This document shows positions 12,763-23,063 of a DNA stretch of 64,000 nucleotides, in pieces. Location: assembly GCA_029207755.1 (NCBI GenBank), contig JARCOQ010000005.1:56481449-56545448 (forward strand), in the 5' to 3' direction. Made by a program: the position numbers and the translations under genes. The notes below the pieces were generated by a model, which was given only the letters and a program-made list of their open reading frames with translations, was not told the origin of the DNA and made no database searches. The DNA is from Chamaea fasciata. Lineage: Eukaryota; Chordata; Aves; Passeriformes; Sylviidae. Within the stretch, counting starts at the first letter, position 1. Each line of letters starts with the position of its first letter.

Positions 12763-14392
12763 GTATCTTGGCTTCTTTGCATGCCCCCTACTTGTGAGGC
12801 AAATATTTAATGTCCCATCTTTGTTCCATCCTTTGGGGCATTTTCCAGACACCACATTTCCTTCAAACCCAGGTTCTTCCTAACCAAGACTGACATTTCC
12901 TGTTCAAACTTATCAACACTGAATTGAAAGAAAGAAATGGCAGATGAATCTTCCAAATGTTAACAGTAACACGTAAGGTTACATGTTAACTTAATAGATG
13001 ATATGTGGCCATAAAGCAGAGGGATCCAGGACTCTCAAATAGTGTAATTGTTTTGTTTTCTAAAGCCTCACCAGTGGAAATTCTATTATGGCAGGAAAAA
13101 ATGTGAGAAGACAAAAGTCATAGGATGAGACTAACATACAATTACAGAAGAGTCATATGTCCTTGATCATGAAGGCAAAGGTAGGAATAGCACACAGTTC
13201 TACACACTAACTTGTTCTAGAAAATAGAAACTGCCTTCTCCTTAGGGTAAAATCAGATTTCCAGAACTCCTTATCAATCATATAAGTGACTGCTATTCAA
13301 TTCCAAGTTGACCAGGGCCAACAAAGAAAATGAACTCCAGGACTGAGGGTCTGTTGTTGGGATGTCCTAATCTCAGCTTAAAAGTAACAATGTTCTCACT
13401 TGTCAGAGACCAGTTAAAAGGCAGCATATTTTAGAGACTAAGCATGGGAACCAAACTAAAAGCATTCCTGGGCAAAGGGCTCTACTGATCTACTAGCTCA
13501 CAGGCTATTTTGAAACTGCTTTACACAAGTGAAGTAAAATAAAACCCACAAAAAACAGAAAACAAACAAAAGCCAAAACCCATGAAAAAATCCAGAAAAG
13601 TAAAAAAATACTCTATACTACAGATTCCATTTTATATCCTTTTTTGTCTGTGAAAGTATTCTGGAAATTACTTGCTTTTCTTTCTGTAGATACATTTTTA
13701 ACTTCAAAAGAGGTTTGATTTTTAACACCCCAGGTACTGTGTAGCAAATACTCTGTAGACCAAAACTGCTGAAGGAGTTTTCTACATTGACCTCTCCTCC
13801 CAGCCACCCTCAGTCCAGGATTTGGAGTTTTGGAGGCTGTAAGCCACAAACATTTTGTACATAACCAAAAGCCTTGGTACAGTCAGCATGCAGTTATGCT
13901 GTTTCTAAGTCAGAGTCAACATTTTTAACCCTGCATTACTTTTGTAGTGTATTGGATCCCTTAATTCCAAAAAACAGTGAAGATCCTGGGTGCTGGTTGG
14001 GGGCTAAGCCATCTATAAAACCCACCAGTTTTGCAGTGGCTTGGGATGTCCTGCACATAGAAAGCTTTGATTATTCACAAAATTGCCTTCTCCTTGCTTA
14101 ATTTCATCGAAATTTCCATCTCCTATCTTTCACCCTTTCTCCTACATGCTCTTTGTGTAACCTGCCTTGCAGAGAGGCTTTGAACCTGAGTAGACACTAC
14201 CACTGGCTAAGCAACACTGCACTCCATGTTTGATGATTTAAATAATATGTCTTCATACAGAGTGGATAAACACATGACATGGCCCACCATTTGAAGAAGG
14301 CAGCACTGATTTTACCCCCCCAAAAAGGCCCGTGTGCTTCCCAGTCTTGGTAAGAGGCAGTTTGCTGTGCACATCTCCACAGAGCTGAGCTG

Positions 14393-14613
14393 CCGCTGCC
14401 TCAGCAGCCAGACGCAGCAGCCTGTGTGTCCACAAGCACGCCCTTCCGGGGCTTGACAGGCTGTGCCGTCAGGAGATTAAATTATACTGTGGAAAAGGGT
14501 GTGAGGGAAATAGCCTGAGACAGATTTCTCAGCTATTGACCGCTTTTCTGCGAGACACGTTAGCGTTAATTCTCTGTTCTTTCACTCCGCTGTTCTCCAC
14601 AGCAGCATCTCCG
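14393..14613. promoter_or_regulatory. CpG-dense patch in an otherwise CpG-poor intron
   Basis: I counted 11 CpG dinucleotides between 14393 and 14613, about one per 20 bases, while most neighbouring lines have none or one. They cluster in AGACGCAG, CACGCCCTTCCGGGG, GCCGTC, ACCGCTTTTC, TGCGAGACACGTTAGCG and CTCCGCTG. It is too short and too AT-rich to be a classical CpG island. An unmethylated enhancer, an alternative first exon or a conserved element are all possible; none is shown. Confidence 0.3.
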
Positions 14614-15408
14614 TGCAAAATGTAATGAAGTCAGCATTTTGGGGGTGTCATGGCCAGAGCAGTAGCTGTGAAAGGCAAGTCTCTTAGATTAGTCCCCAGC
14701 TCAGGAGAGGTGTTAGGGTTCTGCCTTCTAGAAATGCTGAGCAGTTGAAATGTGGGAGAAATCAATGGGAACTCTTCAGCTTGTCTGCAGCTCTGGCCCT
14801 CTATGTACTGCTGATTTAGCAAAGACTTTTTTTTTTCAGTCTGTCCACTAGTAAGCAAGGTAGCTTTCTCATCTCTTTTGATTTTCCTCTGCTTTCTACC
14901 ATTTTTCTACCCTCATGCAGACTTCTCTTTCTATTTTCTCCCCAGTCTTAGGTGTTTCATGTTACATAGCTTTTATTGTCTAAAAGTTAGGCTATTAATT
15001 GAGGCTAGTTTTGAAACTTTCTTGACAGAAAGAAACAACTATTTATTATGGAATAATTAATTCTTTGAAACTGTTCCCCCCTCTCTTCCCACTGATTATA
15101 GCACCACACAGCAGGGCTAGACAAGACAGCTACTGAAGTTTAAGGGCAGTCTCTGCACATCCATCTCAAAGCCTGTAACACTGTGTAGGCCCAGTCAGAT
15201 TCTTGAATTAAGTTCCCAAAGATGCTGAACCCCTGCTTCCAGAGGGTGCTGGTTTTTATTCTGGTTCTCATATATCTATGGGAGCTGAAATTACCAGCCT
15301 ACAGAATGGCATGTGATGCTGATGGCTCCATGGGGCTGACTCGCTGGGTTTCTAAATAGGTTGGCTGACTCTTCTTATGGCTCTGTGGCTGCAGAACTAC
15401 CTAGAACA

Positions 15409-15680
15409 TTTTTTTCTGTGTGCAAGGGAATGGGACAGGAAAAAGGAGAAAGCAAAACTGGCAAAATAGAAAAATAAGGAAAAAGAAAAAGAAGGAAAGT
15501 ATAGAATGAGAAAATCAGGGGAAAGAGGCAGGAGGGAAGAAGGGAAAAAGAGTAGTGAAGAAAAATAAAGCGGGTAGGAATAAGAAAGGGGAAAGTGGGA
15601 TACAACAATCAGAGAAAAGGATGAGGATGGCAGTTGGAGGGAATATATGAGGGAGACTGAAAGAGAGTGAGAACAGGAAC
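15409..15680. repeat. Purine-rich tract (+ strand)
   Basis: The + strand is overwhelmingly A and G over about 270 bases, for example AGGAAAAAGAAAAAGAAGGA and AGGGAAGAAGGGAAAAAGAG, interrupted only by scattered pyrimidines. The minus strand reads as pyrimidine-rich open frames that encode Phe/Ser/Leu-rich nonsense. This is low-complexity sequence that may adopt unusual DNA structure, not a gene. Confidence 0.8.
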
Positions 15681-16554
15681 CTGGCAGACTACAAGAAAAA
15701 TGCATATTAAGAGTTAATTTTCTTCCCAGTGGAATAGTCTAGTTAGGCAAAACACTTACCTAACAGACAGCATGTCAGCTTGAAGTAACATGCAAAAATT
15801 AATATTACACTGCATATGATTTGTAAAACTCTGTCCCCTGGGGAACATATTCTGATGGAAACAAACTTCTGGTGTGTCAGAATGAGACTTTCTATTCGAT
15901 GGTAAGTTGTCCTGTCTTTGCATCATGTACCTGGCAGCGGTTCATAAGCTGACAAAAGCTCACGCTGGGGAGAAGTAGAGGTGAGAGGTCTTCTCTCTTA
16001 TCATCCTTGTGTGTTGGGGAGGGAGGGAAGTTGAGGGGCAGAGGTACAGTGAGAGAATCTGTGCAGATTAATGCTTCTAAGAGAAATCTATAAGGGACTG
16101 GTAAGAATAAAGAAAGTGCATGAGAGAGAATAAAAGACATGAGATGGAGTAGCATAACCAGTGAGCATGGAGGGAAAAATGTCCTCTTCCCTTCCTATCT
16201 TTTAATCTGTGAATTCCCTTCTGATGTTTGTTATTTTACTTCTCTGGCATTTCATTATGTTCGGCCCCTTTTGTACTTTTGCCTCTGTTTCCCCATGTTC
16301 TGCTTCAGCCAAAAGCCCTTTCCAAACCCTTTTTCCTTACATATCCTTCCTGCCTTTTCTCAGGCTCTCTGACACAGAACCAGTGTCTCCCTTTCTCTCT
16401 TTCACACTTCTCTTTCTTACCAATTTATGTTTTTTTCATTGATTTTTCTTCCTTGTCCAGAAATTACAGGTTCTTTCTCTGGTGTTCTGCATCACCAGGG
16501 TTCTACTATTCCATGTATATTTATTTATAGGTACACACTGAAAACAATATAAAT

Positions 16555-16610
16555 GTGCATATATATATACACACACATATGTGTGTGTGTGTGTATATAT
16601 ATGCGTGCAC
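16555..16610. repeat. TA/CA/TG compound palindromic microsatellite
   Basis: GTGCATATATATATACACAC is followed by ATATGTGTGTGTGTGTATAT and a mirrored ATGCGTGCAC end. The left half (TA then CA repeats) is the near-exact complement of the right half (TG then TA repeats), with the two halves differing by about one repeat unit. Alternating purine-pyrimidine sequence of this kind is prone to Z-DNA or cruciform structure and to length change. Confidence 0.85.
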
Positions 16611-19174
16611 ACAATATTCTAAACCAGAACAAGTTAATTTTGTCACAAGACAAAGTCTGGGTGTTATTCCTACTGTAGTTGACAAACTGCCTGCTTTGAT
16701 GCAAGGATTTAGACTCAAAGACGTGATCACATTCCTCCAGTGTCTTCTCACAATGCTCTTTTCATGCCCAGGAACAGCCCGTGACTTGGCAGGATGGAGT
16801 CATGGGAATGGCTTGGTTTACTTCACCACTAACACCATGAGATAGGACTCCTCAATTCCGGCTGTCTTGTGCTCCTGAGTGCAATACCAGTGGACCTAGT
16901 CCAACAGGATATGGCAGTGCAAGTTGTCGTAATAAACCATACCAGCCTCAGACACTCACTGCAGCCCCACCCTCCCTCTTGCCGACTCCTCTTCATATTG
17001 CCCTCTCTTTGCTCTCACAGCTGACAACAGATAACTCTGTTATCTCTCTTGTCAGGTGTGAGGGCAAACAAGACATCCTTTTAGTATGTGTGTCAAAGGT
17101 CTGCCTGTCTCAGTGCCTTTTAGCTTGAATTCTAGGTGTCAAAACTGCATATAAATAGCTTAATTTGGTTTTGAATGATTGTATTTACTGTGTGTTGTCA
17201 GAGCTTGTTTGTAGGCATTTACAGTTCTCTGCTCCCTCTTGGGCCACTGTATTTTTGGGGGGCTTAGTACAGGTAGGATTTTTTTCCCACTCAAGTAGTT
17301 TTCTAAGGAAACTGTTTCCAAACTAACACTGAGAGAGAACGAGAGTTAGAGCTACTTCTTCCTCTTAACTCAGTTTGAACCTCTTTGGCCAAATTGGTTA
17401 GAGAACCCCTGCAGGAACCACTACTTGAACATCAGCAGATCTGTTTGGGAAAGTTGCTCTGAGATGTGCATTCACGGCCAGCTGGGGTCCATTAGCTCTT
17501 CTTGATATGGGATTATGCCCGGCATCACCCTGAGACCTCTTCTGTGGGACAGATGTATTCTCCCAGTAGCCCCATGGCTCCGGTTTCCCAGTTAACTGCA
17601 TCAGGTGGCCCATAGTCTCAGCACCTTTCCAAAGGCCAGAGAGCTGTGAGGGTACAGGCTCAGTCATGAGAGCTGCAGTTCTTCTCCTGGGCCTTCCCAC
17701 TGCACTCCTTTCTTGCCCAAAACAAAACAACCAAACCCAAGTTCTGTTATGACATGGCAAGGAAGCTCAGTTTACCTCAGCCCTGAGTCATGGCAGGCTT
17801 CAGAAGGTTAGGATTTGCACAGAAACAGCTGGTTTTTTGGAAGTCCAGAGTGAGAACAGCAGTGATTTGCAGGTAGCATCCTTGTTGAGACCAAGAATGC
17901 AGGAGCTTATAGCATAGTCAGTCAGCAAAGTGTGGGGGAAAAAAGTTTCCATGTTCTGGGTTTGAAAATCTCTGCTATTTGCAGTTTTTATGTTGCTATC
18001 CTTTTGGTTCATTGAAAAGCCTTTTGCAAAGCCAAAGACCTTAAGGCCAGAAGATACAAGACATTGTAACGGTGGGACCTTTTATAGAACACAGGCTATT
18101 TAATTTCATTGACTTCCATTTGTGTGGAGGCTAATAATTTGTATTTGGTCAAAGCACATTTTCCAAAGAGGCATCAGTTCTTGATGTGAGAAGTCTGAGA
18201 GATGGAGAAGTTACTGCTTCTCTTGGTAGTTTGTTCCAGTAGTTAAACACTTGCAGTGTAATTTGTGCCTCATTTCTCATTTGAAGGTGTTTCACTTTAC
18301 AGGCTTGCACTCACCTATTTTTCTATAGTTCTGCTTATCCACAGTGAACCTTAATCTTCCTCAAGGTCTCTGCTTTCCCAGTTGCAGTGTCTTGCTTTGT
18401 AGATATCGTCTGCATTCCTTGGTCCTTAACATATTACTCTCTATTTGGCTGAATTAAAATGTATTCAGTTTGAACAGGTATAATTTAGAAGGTATCCACT
18501 TTATTTAATATTTCTTTCCCTCTACCAGTCTTTGCAAAGTTCACCTGAAGTATTTTGCATTTATTTCTACATCGGTGATGAGATGTAAAATCACGTTCCA
18601 TTTACTCATGATATATTCAGAACCTCACACCAAATCCTCCTACTGAATGATGATTCTGTTCTTTGTTCCTTTTTGAGATTCCTCAGACAGTCCTCCATTC
18701 ATTGAATAGGCACTTTATTGTCAAGGTATAATGCAATTTAAATCACAGTACTATGAGATAATAAGTCACAAACTCTACAAAAGCCCAAATTTCTGTAGGA
18801 TATTCTCTTACCTTTGTCAACAGAGTTTGTAATTTAATTAGAGTATGAAACCCTATTGCTTTAAAAATACTTTGTACCCATAATCCTGTGTTTCTTGGCA
18901 TGAATTTTATTGATAATGTTATATATATTTAACACTGACTCAGCATTTCTGTGATCTTTCCTGGGAGTATTGTCAAGCTGAGAACCCTCCCTTCTTCCTC
19001 TGCCCTTTTTGACTGTTGACTCAACATTAAGATTCCCCCAGTCCTACCAAATCCCTCAACATTCTACAATGTATTAAAAATTAACATCATGGTGCTGAGG
19101 GATGTTTGTAAGTCAAGCTTTCAAGAATTGTGGGTATTGCATGTTTGGCCTATAGAATAGGCCAAAGGAATACT

Positions 19175-19472
19175 GACCAAGGAATACTGAGGCCAGCCTC
19201 TTCTCCCTTACAGCTGGTGACAGAACAAGAGGACGCAGCTTCAAACTGCACCAGGGAATTTTTAGACTGGTCATCAGGAGAAAGTTTCACTCATAGTGTG
19301 GTTAGGCATTGGAACAGGCTGCCCAGGGAGGTGTCAGAGTCACCAACCCTGGAAGTGTTCAAGAAATAACTGGACTTAGAGCTGTGGTGTAGTTGATATG
19401 CTGGGGTTCAGTCAAGGTATGGAGTCAGTAACCTTGGAGGTCTTTTCCAGCCTTAATGATTCTATGATTTTA
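19175..19472 (+). mobile_element. CR1 LINE 3' fragment, plus strand
   Basis: Shows CR1 3' blocks GCCAGCCTCTTCTCCCTTAC, GGTGACAGAACAAGAGGACG, TGCACCAGGGAATTTTTAGA, TTGGAACAGGCTGCCCAGGG, CCTTGGAGGTCTTTTCCAGC and the terminal TGATTCTATGATTTTAT. It is 5' truncated and about 300 bases long. The terminal ATTCTATGAT is intact. The left edge is approximate because the first bases are diverged. No protein is encoded. Confidence 0.92.
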
Positions 19473-22344
19473 TTATTCTTAACTCTTTCAAGCATCTTTT
19501 TCCCTAATTTTTTCAGCTTCCCTCATCAGTTACTTACACCCCACCATTTTCATTGATATTGACTGCCACCTGTAACTGCTGCCTTACATTTTGCCATATG
19601 TTGCTTTAATTTCTAATTACTGCTTTATTAGCCACCAAACCAAGCATTGTTTTCCTTTCCAGTGTTGTAAGCTTTTCACTGTGATACCAGCATTTTGACT
19701 GGTTAATTAACTCTTCTTATATGAAGTACTTCTACTTTTCAGTCATGTTACCTCCCTAATCTTTGGTCCGTTCTCAGTTTCACTCAAATTTTCTTCAAAT
19801 ACCTTCTCTTGAAGCCTTAAGACCATTTGTTGGTAGCTGTGTACTTTGTATGCATGTGGGTATGGGTATGTAAGTATTCCTTGCAGTTGCTGAACTTTTG
19901 CCCTTATTGATTGTAATCTGGTCATGATAGTTGGTTTCCAGGCAACTGTCATTTTTCAATCCAATGATTTATTTATCTTGTCATGGAAAGAAGAGAGAAA
20001 TAGAATCTCTTAATTTAGCTTTTCTTCACCATTTCTTGTTCTCATGCAATTCTTCCCTATGGAATGGGGTTTGCTTTTCTGAACAATCATTGTAGTCTTT
20101 TTTTCCCCCAGTGTTTCCAGACTTGTAACAGTTCCTCTCTCTGTAACTGACTCCCTCCTTTTTTTCCTTCCAGTCATACCCTTCCAATTTTTAAACTAAA
20201 TTCTTTCCCTACATGAATATCATGGATTACTATAAAGAAACTATCACATTTCAATGTTCTTCTTTCCTCTTTTCTTCATACAGCTTGATATTTAATTTGT
20301 CCTGAAGACTGCCTTTGTCACACACTGAACTGTCCATGGAGTTCATAGATAATTTAGAAGTCAGTAATGTGTGCAATGAGTTCAAATAATTCCTTTTGGT
20401 ACATTTTTCAGCACCAAGTTTTATTTCTTGTCTTTGTGCTCATTCACAGGTTCACCAGCTTCCGCTGAAAGCCTTTATCAAATTCTTCACTCTTGATCAA
20501 AATAAATAAATGGCATTGTTTGGAGGTTTAATTACCTCCTCTTCACTCATTTTCATAGATCCTTTCTAAACAAGTTTATGTGAAGTACTAAACAAATCTC
20601 AAATCTTTTACTATGCAATTTTCCTGCTACTTCAAAGGCAGAGGAGAATTTTTTTAAGATCCCAAATGTATTTTGGAGTAGTGTAAAATCTTTGGTAAAA
20701 TCCAGAGATAGGAACCATCCTGGTGACCTGCTGTTACCTGTCTGGGTAGTGTTGAAATCCCCTTCTCAGCCACCAAAAGCTTCTTTCTTCTACTTAAGTT
20801 CCTCTGTGCAGAGATGTCCTCATTTCTCCCAACAGTTAATTTTGGAGGAGTTTTGATGACAATGGGATAAACAGTGTTAGGTCAACTAAAAGCACTTTGC
20901 TGTTAATAAACTGAATGGACATTCTCACAGGAGGTCAGCAAAGATTGATTTGTCATTATGAACAATACAGACCAAATTCAGTTCTCGGTAACCTGACTTC
21001 AGCAAAGCTGTATTAAGGTAATGGGACTAGAATTTAGATAAAGGTGTAGTTTTTATTTTTGCTTGTGGCTACCTTCAGCTAAGTGGTAAGTAAGAAGCCT
21101 ACATGAAAAAATCCTGATTATTCATTGTTTTGAGTACTCTTCCCTGCCTTTCTTACTGTGTTTGTGGTGATTGGCTAAGTGGTACTGAAGTGATGGATGT
21201 CATCTTCTGCTGGGAGTGGAAATTGTCATTCAGACAGGAAAGCATTTTGTTTTCATTCTTTCCTTGCATGGATTTATGTGGGCAGTCATCAGCAGGACAC
21301 TTTTTGGATCTGAAACTGGGTCTGTGGTGGACTTTCTCTGCTGAAATCTGTGGTGTGTATTCAATCATTGCTATAAACAAAGGACATCTATATAAGCTAG
21401 ATATTAGCTGTATTAGCTCAGCATAATGGACAATAAAATGAGCTTCCAGAATGTTTAATTGGAGAGGAGTGGGCTGTTTATTGGAATGTAACCCAAATGC
21501 AAATTAATGCTTCCTGGAGTATCGCTATTGTTTGCTCTCCACACTGGATGGAGAAAGATAAGGAGAGGAAAGTGAGAAAAGCACCCCCTGGCACATCTCT
21601 GCCAGCTTTCAGTTTCAGTCAGGCAGTAAGTCCATGCACGCATCAGTTCTGATGAGCTGATAAACAAATCTATCAAATTTGCCAAGTCTGTGGGAATCCC
21701 AGGCTGTCTAATGGTAGATGGAGGTAGGGGTTACAGCAGGATGGAATTTACTATAGCTGCGAGCTGAAATACAATAATAATATAGTAATAAATATATTGC
21801 TGCTCCAGCAGAGAGAGCAGAACTTCTAGGGCTGCGTGAAATTTGGGTATAAAAGTGGCAGCAGTGGGAGACCTGGAGGATGTTTAGCATAAGGCAGCAG
21901 GAGATACCCGGGGGCTTAGGAGATGTGGCAAATGGAGGAGGTTGCAGTCTGTGAAGCACAGTAGTCCAAAACTCGAATCATTCATTGTATTTAAAATGAA
22001 AGTGATACATATTTTAGATAATGTTATAATTTTTTCATGGTGTTCAGTTCCTGGATGAAACAATTAGTTTTTCTGTGGACTAATACCCTCTTTAATTTAC
22101 CATATGCTGAACATACAAGGATGCACGCACGTTTTACCAACCATTCTCTTGTTGCTTCTAAAGGGAATTCATTTTTGAGACAGGGACAATTTAGGTGATA
22201 TTGTATCACCTTAACATTTTGGTAAGGTGTGCTTTAAGTTATGAATTATCAGTGCACCCAGTCTATGTGGCAAAACCTGAACTGACAAGCTTATCTGTGT
22301 GGGAACAAAAATCCCATTGTATGGAGGCCAGGGTGAGGATCTTC
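19473..22344. other. Unique intronic sequence, AT-rich
   Basis: No exon or repeat family was recognised. The sequence is AT-rich with many short poly-T runs around 20090-20200. Open frames here are short and of random composition. Confidence 0.6.
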
Positions 22345-23063
22345 AGTTAGTGGATGAGGAAAAGGCTGTGCATGTTCACTACTAGAATTTAGTTGAAGCC
22401 TTTGATACCACTTCCCACAACATTCTCCTGGAGAAATTGGCTGCTCATGGTTTGGTCAGGTGCACTTTTAGGGGGGTAAAAACTGGATGATCAGGCCTAG
22501 AGAGTTGTGGTGAATGGTGCTGCATCCATCTGGTGGCTGGTCACTAGTGCTGTTCCCCAGGGCTCAGCTGGGGCCAGCCCTGTGTAATGTCATGATCAGT
22601 AATCTGGACGAGTGCTCTCTCAGTCAGGTGACAGCAAGATGGATGGGTGTGTTGATCTGCTGGAGGGTAAAATGGCTTTGCAGAAACATCTGGACAGGCT
22701 GAATCGATGGGATGAGGCCAAAGGTACCAGGCACTTGGGGGACCTTACTGCTCTCGACCACTGCCTGAAAGGAACACAGAGTCTGAGCTCTTCTCCCAAG
22801 GAGCAAGTGTTAGGACAAGAGGAGATGGCCTCATGTTGCTCCAGGGGAGGTTTTAGATTGGATATAAGAAAAATGTCTTTAGCAAAATAGTTGTCAAATA
22901 TTGGAACGGGCTGCCTAGGGAAGCAGTGGAGTCACCATTCCTGGAGCTATGTAAAGATGGCACTTAAGGACATGGTTTAACGGTGGGCTTGATGGTGCTA
23001 GCCTAACAGTTGGGCTCAATGACCTTAGAGGTCTTTTTCAACCTTAACTATTCCATGATTCTA
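22345..23063 (+). mobile_element. CR1 LINE with broken ORF2 remnant and internal deletion
   Basis: The left part (about 22345-22738) matches the C-terminal part of the CR1 reverse transcriptase frame: AAGCCTTTGATACCACTTCC, CATTCTCCTGGAGAAATTGG, GTTCCCCAGGGCTCAGCTGG and GTGTTGATCTGCTGGAGGGT. The right part is the usual 3' region from GGGGGACCTTACTGCTCTCG to the end ACTATTCCATGATTCTAAG. At about 22738 the sequence jumps from the reverse transcriptase end to the 3' region, skipping what is normally several hundred bases. The coding frame is shifted and the segment where the catalytic Asp-Asp motif belongs is degraded, so the copy is dead. It is the longest transposon fragment in the window. Confidence 0.93.

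Larger units (their letters stand above)
12763..19174. other. Mostly unique intronic sequence with low-complexity tracts
   Basis: No gene was recognised. It holds an A-rich stretch at about 13535-13612, a CpG-dense patch at 14393-14613, a purine-rich tract at 15409-15680, a pyrimidine-rich stretch at about 16260-16460 and a TA/CA/TG palindrome at 16555-16610. An imperfect inverted repeat, GTTAACAGTAAC against GTTACATGTTAAC, lies at 12959-12990. Confidence 0.6.

Noticed and set aside
15375..15705. Overlapping Phe/Ser/Leu-rich minus-strand open frames that look like membrane proteins
   Set aside because: They are the translation of a purine-rich low-complexity tract on the other strand, so the hydrophobicity is a composition artefact.
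16139..16530. Three overlapping + strand frames of 77-100 codons rich in Phe, Leu and Ser
   Set aside because: All come from the same pyrimidine-rich stretch in different frames; no one frame shows coding character.
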